A stretch of DNA of 64,000 nt from Ziziphus jujuba (lineage: Eukaryota; Streptophyta; Magnoliopsida; Rosales; Rhamnaceae): positions 15,955,001 through 16,019,000 of the forward strand of contig NC_083387.1 of the NCBI RefSeq assembly GCF_031755915.1. Direction: 5' to 3'. Position 1 is the first letter of the stretch, and every line of letters starts with the position of its first letter. This document shows positions 35,026 to 45,809 of this stretch, in pieces. The position numbers and the translations under genes were made by a program. The notes below the pieces were generated by a model. The model searched no databases. It saw only the letters and a list, made by a program, of their open reading frames with translations, and was not told the origin of the DNA.

Positions 35026-36257
35026 GAAAAGAGAGCAAACCCGAGAGCACAAAAAAATCAGAAATTTCCGCCAATGAGAGCCAAACTGAGGAAAGAAAAA
35101 GAAAAGAAAGAAAAGAGAGGAAAAACCAGAATTTTTATTTGAGTTTAGGGGATATTAATAAGGTTATTGAGTGTAAGAAACCTTTGCTGGTCATGCTTTA
35201 CAAAGAAAATTATTTAAATGATCAAACTAACTTTGAAGAACTTGAATTGCCAAGTTCATTGATTTCTCTTTTGAAGGAATTTGGAGATGTCTTCCCAAAT
35301 GAAATTCCAAGTGGACTACCATCCAATCAAGAGGGAAAAGGTGAGCTTGCTATCCAAGGTAAGTCTTCTAATACTCAGGTTGTGTGGAAAGATTTTAATA
35401 AAACCAAGAGTGAAAAATTTGGTGCAAAAGCCGAAAGTGAGGAAGGTGAGATGGCATTGAGTGAGAAAGGAAAAGGAAGACAAGAAAGGAAGAATATAAA
35501 TTTTTATCTTAGCTTTGGTGATGTTAATAAAGTAATTATGAATAAGAAATCATTGCTGATCATGAATTTTAAAGATACTTATTTAAAGATGTCTTTATTG
35601 CATAGAACTTTATCTGCATTGTTGAGAGCTTTACTTAGTGGCAGTTTGAAAATTTGGGAAATATTGTTTGCTAACTTTAAAAAGTGTAATTTTTACCATA
35701 ATGAGCATGTATTTCTAGATTTTGTTGTAATAGTGTTTGACCCAGGAGAATTGGTTTGGTTGCACTTACAAAAGGAAAGGTTTCCTAAACAAAGAAACTC
35801 AAAGCTTATGCCGCCTATGGATGGACCTTTTCAAGTTTTGGAGCCGAATAACAAGAATGCCTACAAGCTTGATTTACTGGGTGAGTATAACATGAGTGCT
35901 GCATTTAATGTTGCTGATTTAACTCCTTTTGCTGCAGGTGATGATCTTGATTTGAGGACAAATCCATTTCAAGAGGAGGGGAATGATGTGATTCCGCACG
36001 AGCCCGCTCCACCGATAACCCGCTGTGGTGCTGACTCGACACGGATGAAGAGTAGGCCAATCACAAGAGCTGAAATTAATAGATTTAAGGGCAAATTGGG
36101 AGTATTTATACAGAGGGTAATCAATCTCAACAGAGCTTGTCCATACTTAAAGATACAAAGCCTATTCGAAGCATCCAAGTGGTGGAAGCCGATATGGACC
36201 CGGGTGACGGTTTTGGTACATTTTTGGAGTCCGGGAAGCATGAAATGGTTCCAATGA
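34734..36257 (+). CDS. G5 downstream frame: protease end, duplicated linker, scrambled pol remnant
   Basis: Open without a stop from 34734, where the original gag frame resumes after the two-base insertion. First ATG is at 34863. In order: end of protease, charged linker and pre-RT segment (FGDVFPNEIPSGLP), a second and more diverged linker copy (from about 35322), an integrase core fragment ([11 protein letters not shown]), an RT fragment (KKCNFYHNEHVFLDFVV), and the integrase C-terminus (VFDPGELVW, PFQVLEPNN). The order of pol fragments is not that of a working polyprotein. It ends inside the 3' LTR. Without the insertion, one frame would cover 33094-36257. Confidence 0.88.
   Translation, partial: RPWQFDKDATHFGRENSIVFRFKGKKVKLEPLSPKEVYKDQLQMQQRREAEKLKEKASMAPTASPSFQEGKIEVADQGKVSKIHIEWKDQEKAERGVRKESKPESTKKSEISANESQTEERKRKERKERKNQNFYLSLGDINKVIECKKPLLVMLYKENYLNDQTNFEELELPSSLISLLKEFGDVFPNEIPSGLPSNQEGKGELAIQGKSSNTQVVWKDFNKTKSEKFGAKAESEEGEMALSEKGKGRQERKNINFYLSFGDVNKVIMNKKSLLIMNFKDTYLKMSLLHRTLSALLRALLSGSLKIWEILFANFKKCNFYHNEHVFLDFVVIVFDPGELVWLHLQKERFPKQRNSKLMPPMDGPFQVLEPNNKNAYKLDLLGEYNMSAAFNVADLTPFAAGDDLDLRTNPFQEEGNDVIPHEPAPPITRCGADSTRMKSRPITRAEINRFKGKLGVFIQRVINLNRACPYLKIQSLFEASKWWKPIWTRVTVLVHFWSPGSMKWFQ
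35971..35983 (+). other. G5 polypurine tract
   Basis: AAGAGGAGGGGAA directly before the 3' LTR, within coding sequence (QEEGN). Confidence 0.88.
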
Positions 36258-37123
36258 TTTATGGGTTCAATACATATGCCTAAGAGGTCATGGAATCAAG
36301 TTAAAGCAGCCTCAAATGCAATCAAAAAGGGCTTGTACGGACAGCTTCAACAATTTGGCCGAATTTGCTGTATTGCTTGCTGGCTTTACTGTATTTTACT
36401 GTATTAGCCTTTTCTTATTTTTCCAAGCATGGGCAATGTGTGGGACTTCATATTCAGCTTATTTGGCATCCTAAAAAGCATCTAGAAGCTGATTTGAAGC
36501 TTAAAGAGGTCAAAGAATTGGTCAAAGTCAATTTAGTCAAAAAGCTAGTATTTTAGTTTCCTAATTTTATTCTACTTTTTGTTTTAGGAAACTACCATTA
36601 TTTTTAGTTTCTATTTATTTATTTTCTGGACAAATAAGATTAGGAAAGTTATTATTTTATTATTTTCATTGTAAATTAATTAATTCCTAATTTAAAATAA
36701 AGGAATTAATTAATCCAAATTAGATTAGGAAAAGGAAAGTTTCGGCCAAGGTAGACTTCTTCATTGTGTGGCCGGTTTTTCCTAGGGTTTTTAGGGTTTA
36801 TTTTGTTTCTTTCAAAGCCTATTTAAAGGCTTATTTTTCATTAATAACATAATTTTAAACTTTGATTTGATTAAGAAAATACTTGTGAGATTAATTATCT
36901 CTCTGTTCTTTGAGAACACCTAAAACACCATCAGAGAATTGGTTGTTTTAGCTTGACTTATCAATAGGTTTTTCATCCCCTATTGTGGCGTCTTCATTAT
37001 ACCAAGGTTTCTAACCACAGGTTGGTTAGGGGTTGAGGTCCATTCCATTAGAACTTGAACTTAATTAAAGATCCGGGCTAATATAATACGGGTTTAGGAG
37101 CAGGTCGTCCTAGGTTCGTATCA
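35984..37123 (+). repeat. G5 3' LTR, type A
   Basis: 1140 bp, TG...CA, flanked by CTAAT on its right. The first 274 bp are also the end of the downstream coding frame. Confidence 0.95.
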
Positions 37124-37407
37124 CTAATGCCACATACTCATCCACACTTATCCTAGCAGCCTCACACCAATTTGCCATTGGTCGTCATAATCTACCCCAA
37201 TGTATTCACTAATTTTTCCATTTCTTACCTTTCATCATTCAGGGATTATAGGTTTTACAATATATCTCCCTTGGGGCCCAGCATCCTCACTGGTACACTT
37301 CCAGCTGGACACAGCTTTGACACCATCCATAATGCCACACCTCTCTTGCTTTACCGATATTGTTCCAAATTTAGCGCACTCTAAATGTTGCGGGTTTTTT
37401 TGCTTAT

Positions 37408-37480
37408 ACTTCATAGGAGGTTACCCATCTTAGGATTGCTCACATTAGAACACACTTAACCCAAGAGTTCTTTTAAACCC
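37408..37480 (-). pseudogene. 5S rRNA-like segment in right Cassandra LTR
   Basis: The better preserved copy: AGGAGGTTACCCATCTTAGG and ACACTTAAC...GAGTTCT on the + strand match the reverse complement of plant 5S over about 60 bp at roughly three quarters identity by eye. Confidence 0.7.
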
Positions 37481-37810
37481 CAAACCCAAGCACTCAAAAA
37501 AGGCCTTGGTTGTCAAGAGAATCACTATCTTTACATTTCAACCATCATTGTTCCACACCCAAGTGATATGGGATTGAACATTAGGTAACGTTTGTAATTA
37601 GATAGCCTACCAATAACCCTTGCCCACATAACTTATCCTAGCAGCCTCACATCAATTCACCAATTAGTCATTGTAATCCACCCTATTATACTATTCACTA
37701 ATCTTGGCCTTTCTTGCTTCGCATCCTTTAAGGCTCAATAGGGCAATTTGCAAATCCGTGTAAAGTTCAATGGGCAATGTTGCTAAAAGCCCTTAAATTT
37801 ATATGGAATC

Positions 37811-38859
37811 TGATACGAACGCTTCTAAACCCGTATTATATTAGCCCGGATCTTAATTAAGTTCAAGTTCTAATGGAATTGACCTCAACCCCTAACCAAC
37901 CTGTGGTTAGAAACCTTGGTATAATGTAGACGCCACAATAGGGGATGGAAAACCTATTGATAAGTCAAGCTAAAACAACCAATTCTCTAATGGTGTTTTA
38001 GGTGTTCTCAAAGAACAAAGAGATAATTAATCTCACAAGTATTTTCTCAATCAAATCAAAGTTATGTTCTTATTGAAAAATAAGCCTTTAAATAGGCTTT
38101 GAAAGAAACAAAATAAACCCAAAAAACCCTAGAAAAAACCGGCCACACACATAAAGAAACCTAGTTGGCTGAAACTGTACTCCCTTTCCTAATCTAAGTT
38201 TGATTAATTAATTCCTTCATATTAAATTAGGAATTAATTAATTTACAATGGAAAGAATAAAATAAAAACCTTCCTAAAGTTATTTGTCCAAAAAATAAAT
38301 AAATAAAAACCCAAAAAGAAAAGTCAAATGCAAATTAGAAAACAAGTTGACTAGTTTGACAACTAAGCTGACTTATGTCTGATGTTCGAGCTAACTTATG
38401 CCTGCCTGATGTCTGAGCTAACTTATGTCTGTCCGAGCTAGTTGATGTCTGTCCGAGCTAACTTATGTCTGTACGAGCTAACTGATGTCTGTCCGAGCTA
38501 ACTGATGTCTGTCCATGCTAAGTTACGTCCGATGTCCGAAATCTGAGGTCAGATGTCCGAGGCAAGGCTCCAATGTCTGAAGTCCGAGACAAAATGTCCG
38601 AGGCAAAGGTGTCCGATATAAAATGTCCGATATATGGGTATCCGATGTATCAGCCTCCACCACTTGGATACTTAAAATAGGTCTTTTATCTTCAGGTATG
38701 GACAAGCCCTTTTGAGAATGAATTACTTTCTGGATAAAGGCAGCAAGGTTGTCCTTAAACCTCTTAGCTTTAGCCCTAATGATCGGTTCAATCTTCATCC
38801 ATATCAGATCAGTACCCCAGTGAGTCTTCGGTTGTGCGAGCTCGGGCGGGTTCGCATGA
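37811..38859 (-). repeat. G6 3' LTR, type B
   Basis: 1049 bp. On the - strand it opens TCATGCGAA (TGATGCGAA in the other LTR, so one terminal base changed) and ends CGTATCA. A short deletion lies just inside its outer end relative to the 5' LTR. Confidence 0.88.
38362..38652 (-). repeat. U3 minisatellite, G6 3' LTR
   Basis: About seven units around the core CCGAGCTAACTTATGTCTGT (+ strand view), then a TCCGA-rich tail. Confidence 0.8.
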
Positions 38860-39835
38860 TTCCCCTCCTCTTGAAAAGGATTTGTCCTCAAATCAAAGTC
38901 ATCACCTGTAGCAAAAGGAGATAAATCAGCAACATTAAAGGTGGAACTAACACTATACTCACCCGATAAATCAAGTTTGTAGGCATTGTCGTTTATCCTC
39001 TCCAAAACTTGAAAAGGTCCATCGCCCCTCGGCATGAGTTTGGATTTCCTTTGTTCAGGAAACCTTTCTTTCCTTAAATGCAGCCACACCCAATCTCCAG
39101 GTTCAAACACCATTGATTTTCGGCCTTGATTAGCCACCTTTGCATATTTGCTCGTGTGTTCTCATGAATCTGCTTTACAAAATCAGCTTTTTGTTTTCCA
39201 TCTAGATTAGCACGCTTGCTTAAAGGTAAAGGTGTTAAATCTAATGGAGTCAAAGGATTAAAACCATAAACAATTTCAAATGGAGTAAATTTAGTTGTTG
39301 AATGTAAAGACCTATTATATGCAAATTCAACATGTGGCAAACATTCTTCCCAAGTTCTTAAATTTCTACTAATTAATGCTCTCAACAATACAGACAAGGT
39401 TCTATTTACTATTTCGGTTTGTCCATCAGTTTGTGGATGACAAGTAGTTGAAAATAAAAGTTTAGTACCTAATTTAGCCCATAAAGTTTTCCAAAAATAG
39501 CTTAAGAACTTAGCATCCCTATCCGAAACAATAGTTCTTGGCATTCCATGCAATCTCACAATTTCCTTGAAAAATAAATTAGCAATATTGGATGCATCAT
39601 CAGTTTTGTTACATGCAATAAAATGTGCCATCTTAGAAAACCTATCTACTACAAAAAATATTGAATCCTTACCTGTCCTTGACCTAGGCAACCCAAGAAT
39701 AAAATCCATAGACAAATCTACCCAAGGATAGGTAGGAATCGGCAAAGGCTTATACAATCCATGCGGCTTCAATGTTGATTTTGTTTTTCGGCACTTCAAA
39801 CATCTTTCACAAATTCTCTCAACATCTCTCCTCAT
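38523..39835 (-). pseudogene. G6 integrase
   Basis: Open from 39835 to about 39074, then frame-shifted by a ~26-bp deletion near 39140, then open again from 39137 to 38523. It shows CERCLKC of the HHCC zinc region (the first His ligands lie upstream of a TAA at about 39854), DDE residues in LSMDF, SDRDAKF and [18 protein letters not shown], and the C-terminal module [17 protein letters not shown]. The tail runs into the 3' LTR. This is the best preserved integrase in the window. Confidence 0.9.
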
Positions 39836-39856
39836 GTTAGGCCAATAAAAATGTTC

Positions 39857-41507
39857 TTACAGCAAGGATAAAGTTTTTAAAACACAAAAATGACCCATTA
39901 AACCACCCCCATGTCCTTCCCAAACCAATAATTCCCGAATACTACAATTAGGCACACAAAGTTTGTTTTCCTTAAACAAATATCCCTCAAATATGTAAAA
40001 TTTATTAAATCCATGTTTCAAACAGGTTCTAAAAATTTCTCCAAAGTCACTATCATGCTCATAAAGTTCTTTCAATTGTTCAAATCCAAGCAATCTAGCA
40101 TCTAAGGTAGAAAAGAGTACATACCTTCGGGATAATGCATCGGCAACCACATTTTCCTTATCTTTTTTGTAGCGGATCACATATGGAAAGGTTTCAATAA
40201 ATTCAATCCATTTGGCATGCCTTTGGTTGAGCTTTCCTTAACCCTTGATATGCTTCAAAGACTCATGATCCGTATGAATCACAAACTCCTTTGGCATGAG
40301 ATAATGTTGCCACGTCTCCAAAGCCCTCACCAAAGCATACATCTCCTTGTCATAAGTCGGGTAGTTTAGGGCAGCTCCATTTAATTTTTCACTAAAGTAG
40401 GCTATGGGTCTTCCTTCTTGCATTAATACAGCTCCAATACCTACACCCGAAGCATCGCACTCAATTTCAAAAGTCTTAGAAAAATTTGGAAAAACTAACA
40501 AAGGTGCATTACACAATTTTTCTTTCAACAAATTAAAAGATTTTTCTTGTACTTCCCTCCATTTAAAGCCGACATTCTTCTTGACAACTTCATTCGGTGG
40601 TGCTGCTATGGTACTAAAATTCTTAACAAATCTTCTATGAAACCTTGCCAAGCCATGAAAGCTCCTCACTTGGGTGATAGAAGTAGGAACCGGCCACTCT
40701 TGAATCGCTTTCACCTTAGCTTGGTCAACTTTGATTCCTGCAGCACTTACTACAAATCCTAGAAACACAAGCTCATCTTTGCAAAATTCATATTTTTTAA
40801 TGTTAGCAAACAATCTTTCCTTTCTAAGAACTTGCAAAACTTTCCTAAGTTGATCCACATGCTCGGCCAAGTTTCGGCTATACACCAAAATATCATCAAA
40901 ATAAACAACCATAAATCTACCGATAAATGGACGCATTACATGATTCATAAGCCTCATGAAAGTACTAAGTGCATTAGATAATCCAAAAGGCATAACTAAC
41001 CATTCATACAGCCCATATTTAGTTTTGAATGCGGTTTTCCATTCATCACCTATCAATTTTTGTAAACATGCAAGCACCATGCAATTCATCAAGCATATCA
41101 TCTAATCTAGGAATGGGGTGTCTATATTTGATGGTAATGTTATTTATAGCCCTACAATCAACACACATTCTCCATGTACCATCTTTTGACACTAACAAAA
41201 CAGGTACAGCACATGGACTTAAACTCTCACGAATATAACCTTTGTCAAGTAAATCACTTACCTGTTCTTGCAGCTCCTTTGTTTCTTCAGGATTGCTCCT
41301 ATAAGCTTGTCTATTTGGTATGGCAGCCCCTGGAACAAAGTCAATTTGATGTTCTATCCCTCGAATAGGGGGTAGCCCACTTGGAATTTCATTTGGGAAG
41401 ACATCTCCAAATTCCTTCAAAAGTGAAATCATTGAACTTGGCAATTCAAGTTCTTCAAAGTTAGTTTGATCATTAAAATAATTTTCTTTATAAATCATGA
41501 CCAGCAA
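39857..41507 (-). pseudogene. G6 reverse transcriptase and RNase H
   Basis: RT starts with FGDVFPNEIPSGLP, continues [20 protein letters not shown], then loses the [13 protein letters not shown] stretch through a small deletion near 41060. After it come MPFGLSNA and catalytic YFDD at about 40892-40903. RNase H follows ([37 protein letters not shown]) up to a stop at 40238. The segment 40180-39857 continues to the start of integrase. The enzyme would be inactive because of the deletion and stops. Confidence 0.9.
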
Positions 41508-41549
41508 AGGTTTCTTACACTCAATAACCTTATTAATATCTCCTAAACT

Positions 41550-43586
41550 CTAATAAAAGTTGCTACTTAACCTTTCTTTTCTTTCTTTTTCTTTCTTCCC
41601 CTTGGATTGGCGTAAACCTTCGGATTTCCCTTCCTTCTCCAAGCTCTCGGGTTTGCCACTTTCTTTTCCCTCTCTTTCGGTTTTTCTTTGATCGTTCCAC
41701 TCAATATGAGTCTTAGAAACCTTACCTTGATCAGTAACATCAATCTTACCTCCTTGAAAGGATGGTGAAGCCGTTGGTACCATACTTGCTTTTTCCTTGA
41801 GCTTTTCGGCTTCTCTCCTTTGTTGCATTTGTAATTGGTCTTTGTAAACCTTTTTAGGAGATAATGGTGACCTTCTTCCCTTTAAACCTAAAAACAATAC
41901 TATTTTCTCAACCAAAATGAGTAGCATCTTTATCAAATTGCCATGGTCTACCAAATAGTATATGTCCAGCAATCATGGGTACAATATCACATAAAACTAC
42001 ATCCTCATATCTACCTATATTAAATTTACCTTAGCTTGTTTATTTACTTTCATCTCACCACTGTCATTAAGCCATTGTAATCTATATGGTTCAGGATGTT
42101 TTATTGTTTTTAAGCCCAATTTATCAACTATAAGGTTACTTATTACATTAGTACAACTCCCACTATCTACAATCATACTACAAATTTTACCTTGTATTTC
42201 ACAACGAGTGTGGAAGATGTTCTCTCGTTGAATTTATTCTTCATCATTGTAAACAGTAAGTACCCTCCTTGAGACCAAATTTAGCTCAACATTTGATGTG
42301 TTTAATGGTTTGGCCTCATCATCAAGTCCTTCATCTTCTTGATCGATTTCAGCCTCACTAGTCTCACTTTCGGATTCCACCTCTCCATTACCCCTAATTA
42401 CCATTATCCTTCTATTCGGGCATTGGCTGGCTATGTGTCCTCTTCCTTGGCACTTAAAACAAATTATTTCTCTTGACTTTTGAGGTTTAGGGTCAGATTT
42501 TACCTCACCTTTAATGGCTTAGGCAGATTCGATTTTAAATTCTCTTCTCGGCCGGTTGGTAGCTTCTTCACCAAGTTTCGGCTTCAGCTTGCTTTCATAA
42601 GTGGAGTTGTTTTTCCCGCCACTTGAACTTGTCCTTCCACTGCTAGAAACAACTCTAAACCGTGTGCTAAAACCCCTCCTCTTGAATTGGTTCTCAAGCT
42701 TAATTGCTATATGCAACATCTCCTCCAATTCCAAGTATTGTTGTAATTTAAGTTGGTTGGCAATGTCACGGTTTAACCCTCCAAGAAATCTTGCCATTGT
42801 TGCCTCCCTATCCTCATTCATATTCAGCCTCATCATTAACATCTCCATCTCTTTGTAATAATCCTCCACGAACCTACTTCCTTGAGACAAAGATTGAAGC
42901 CTTTGATGCAGCAACCTATGGTAATGGGATGGCACAAACCGTTTCCTCATGGCTCCTTTCATTTGACGCCATGTCGAGATTAAATCATCACCAACTCTCA
43001 TTCAGGTATTTTGCTCGTTGGTCCACCATTGGAGTGCATAATGTCCAAACTCCATTGCTGCCAACTTCACCTTCTTACTTTCCGAATAGTTGTGGCAGTA
43101 AAAAATCATCTCCATTTTTTCTTCCCACTCCAAATAAGCTTTGGGATCACTTTTACCCATAAAAGGTGGGATGTTAACCTTGATATTTCCCAAATCATCA
43201 TCTGTATCTTCCTTCCTATATCTTCCACGGCCATCTCTATCTTGGACAGCAAAATTTTCATCCATACCTTCCTCAAAGTCTCCACCGAATAGCTCCTCAT
43301 CAAATTCCTCTCTTGGTCTCTCGTGACCTCCTCGTCCTCGGCCTCGCCCTCCATGGAATTCTTGCCTATTTCTTGTATTCGGCAATCCTTGTGAGGCTTC
43401 TAATCTTCCCACTCTTTGATTCACATGCTCAACTTGAGCACTAACCCACTGTATTGACTCCAAAATAGCTCTCATGTCCACTTGGTCTCCACTCCCGGTA
43501 GCTCGGGCATCGCCATGGAATGCTACGGACTCCTCCTCATGGATCCTCAAGGGTGGATCTCCTCTCCTCATTCTTGATTCTATCAT
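41550..43586 (-). pseudogene. G6 gag-protease and linker
   Basis: Start at the ATG with complement 43584-43586 (MIESRMRRGDPPLR). A TGA near 43000 replaces the Arg codon of the TRRRVG segment and a TAA near 42520 replaces a Gln. The CCHC knuckle CFKCQGRGHIASQC is at 42420-42461. Protease follows with a one-base deletion near 42030 and a TAG at about 41550 in the linker. The N-terminal Gly/Arg-rich patch and capsid are nearly identical to G5. Confidence 0.88.
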
Positions 43587-44729
43587 GTTAGTATAATAAT
43601 GCAATAGAAATAAAATAGGACCTTGCAATTTCACTCCCTTACGTGTTTCACTCAAATAAGGACTCGATACTCGTGTTTGCACACTTGTTTCGGCTTTTAC
43701 CCTCTTCTAAGCTTACACACTCTTGCCTTTTTCCACTCAATGATTTATCTCAAAGTTCTAATTAAAACACCCACAAAACAGCAATTAGATCACTAGTATG
43801 TTTTAATTAAACTTATCAACAAAACAGTAAGCAAAAATAAACAAATACCGAACGGAATGAAAATGCCTATTTTCGGTTTTTCTAAACAAAATAAAGCAAA
43901 TTAATGAGAAAACTTTGGAATTTTGAAGAACTGGACCAGATGGTAATATATTATGAGTAAAAGAATAAAACTCTAGAAAAATAAATTCAAATACGAACAA
44001 AAATCAAAGAGTACAAAAATATAGAAAAGTTGTTGGTTGTTGTTCTTTGTAATTCAAGTTTTTGTATCAAATCCTTTAACTAATTTTAATCCAAATAATT
44101 TAAGCACCAAAAATCCAAATATCCAGCAGCAAAAATAATTCCCCAGCAACTCAAATATTGAATAAATAATCAAAAAACTAGCAGCTCCAACAAATTTCCA
44201 GCAAACAAATCAAACTCCAACAAACCGAAATATTTTTCTTTTTTTTTTTTTTCGGCTTTACCTCTTCTTATTTTTTTTTTTCACTCACAGAACATAAACA
44301 ACTGCAGTAGCAAGAATAATTACCAAAATTGCAATTCCAACTCCAAAACAAACACCAAACGCGTGACCTCCCAATCAAAAATTCAAATTGTGAGATTTTG
44401 TTTTTTTTTATATGTTGCTGCAAACCCTTCTTTTATTTTTACTTTTTTTAATATATGAATGAAAATATTTAAGACTAAAACAGAAAAGGAAAATCAACAA
44501 AAACCAAAATTATCAAGAACAATGATGAAAAACAACCAACAAACTAGGAAACAAAAATACGATAAAACTAGGAAATCTTAATTCAACTAGGAATGAAATT
44601 TTTTTATTTTTTTTTAATGATGCAGAACGTGTATGATGATAGAAGCAACCTTAGCCTAATGCTAAAATTGTAGATTAACACAAAAATAAATAAAGCAAAT
44701 AAAGATAGATCAAACCAGAACAAAATTTA
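43587..44729 (-). other. G6 5' leader
   Basis: About 1.1 kb of non-coding leader with T/A tracts near 44239, 44270, 44400 and 44605. It matches the G5 leader closely. Confidence 0.7.
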
Positions 44730-44741
44730 GCTCTGATAGCA
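44730..44741 (-). other. G6 primer binding site
   Basis: The reverse complement reads TGCTATCAGAGC, one mismatch from the tRNA-Met consensus. Confidence 0.8.
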
Positions 44742-44743
44742 AA

Positions 44744-45809
44744 CGATGCGAACCTAAGACGACCTGCTCCTAAACCCGTATTATATTAGCCCGAAACTTA
44801 ATTAAGTTCAAGTTCTAATGGAATTGACCTCAACCCCTAACCAACTTATAGTTAGAAACCTTGGTATAATGTAGACGCCACAATAGGGGATGGAAAACCT
44901 ATTGATAAGTCAAGCTAAAACAACCAATTCTCTAATGGTGTTTTAGGTGTTCTCAAAGAATAAAGAGATAATTAATCTCACAAGTATTTTCTCAATCAAA
45001 TCAAAGTTATGCTCTTATTAAAAAATAAGCCTTTAAATAGGCTTTGAAAGAAACAAAATAAACCCAAAAAACCCTAGAAAAAATCGGCCACACACATAAT
45101 GAAACCTAGTTGGCCGAAACTATACTTCCTTTCCTAATCTAAGTTTGATTAATTAATTCCTTTATATTAAATTAAGAATTCATTAATTTACAATGGAAAG
45201 AATAAAATAAAAACCTTCCTAAAGTTATTTGTCCAAAAAATAAATAAATAAAAGCCCAAAAAGAAAAGCAAACGCAAATCAAAAAATGAGTTGACTAGTT
45301 TGACAACTAAGCTGACTTATGTCTGATGTCCGAGCTAACTTATGTCTGCCTGATGTCCGAGCTAACTTATGTCTGTTCGAACTAACTTATGTCTGTCCGA
45401 GCTAACTGATGTCTATCTGAGCTAACTTATGTCTGTCCGAGCTAACTGATGTCTGTCCGAGCTAACTCATGTCTGTCCAAGCTAAGTTACGTCCGATGTC
45501 CAAAGTCTGAGGTCAGATGTCCGAGGCAAGGCTCCGATGTCCGAAGTCCGAGATCAGATGTCTGAGGCAAGGGTGTCCGATATATGGGTATCCGATGTGT
45601 TAGTGTCCACCACTTGGATACTTAAAACAGGTCTTTTATCTTCAGGTATGGACAAGCCCTTTTGAGAATGAATTACTTTCTGGATAAAGGCAGCAAGGTT
45701 GTCCTTAAACCTCTTAGCTTGAGCCCTAGTGATCGGCCTAGTCTTCATCCATATCGGATCAGTACCCCAGTGAGTCGTCGGTTGTGCGAGCTCGGGCGGG
45801 TTCGCATCA
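44744..45809 (-). repeat. G6 5' LTR, type B
   Basis: 1066 bp, starting TGATGCGAACCC on the - strand. Its minisatellite (45302-45600) has about eight core units, one more than the 3' LTR. The inner end reads CGCATCG instead of CGTATCA. Confidence 0.88.

Larger units (their letters stand above)
30799..37123 (+). mobile_element. G5: young non-autonomous gypsy element, complete
   Basis: It is 6325 bp, with two 1140-bp LTRs (30799-31938 and 35984-37123) that differ at only four positions, and a perfect target duplication CTAAT (30794-30798 and 37124-37128). Primer site and polypurine tract are intact. The interior encodes gag and protease, then a linker and a scrambled remnant of pol; RT, RNase H and the integrase core are absent. 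It must therefore move using enzymes from another element. It sits in the left LTR of a Cassandra-like element. Confidence 0.95.
30493..37737 (-). mobile_element. Cassandra-like TRIM with 5S-derived LTRs, split by G5
   Basis: Two direct ~410-437 bp repeats flank a ~68-bp core. Left LTR is 30493-30798 plus 37129-37259; right LTR is 37328-37737. The core's reverse complement holds TGGTGTCAAAGC, 10 of 12 bases matching the tRNA-Met primer site, next to the right LTR, so the element reads on the - strand. Both LTRs contain a segment like plant 5S rRNA in the sense orientation, the hallmark of Cassandra. ATAGG at 30488-30492 and 37738-37742 is a probable target duplication. It encodes no protein. 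Confidence 0.72.
37811..45809 (-). mobile_element. G6: full-length autonomous-type gypsy element, decayed
   Basis: 7999 bp, with a 5' LTR at 44744-45809 and a 3' LTR at 37811-38859, and a perfect target duplication GAATC (37806-37810 and 45810-45814). All gag-pol domains are represented, in order, on the - strand. At least five stops replace Gln, Arg or Leu codons, and indels hit protease, RT and the integrase tail, so it is inactive. Its gag and leader are close to those of G5, making its lineage the likely autonomous partner. It inserted 73 bp right of the Cassandra-like element. Confidence 0.93.

Noticed and set aside
37408..37500. Functional 5S rRNA gene
   Set aside because: Only about 60 bp align, identity is reduced, and a second equally degenerate copy lies in the partner LTR.
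38362..38652. Regular short repeats resembling a CRISPR array
   Set aside because: Units are contiguous with no unique spacers, lie inside an LTR and recur in other copies of the same retrotransposon; the DNA is plant nuclear.
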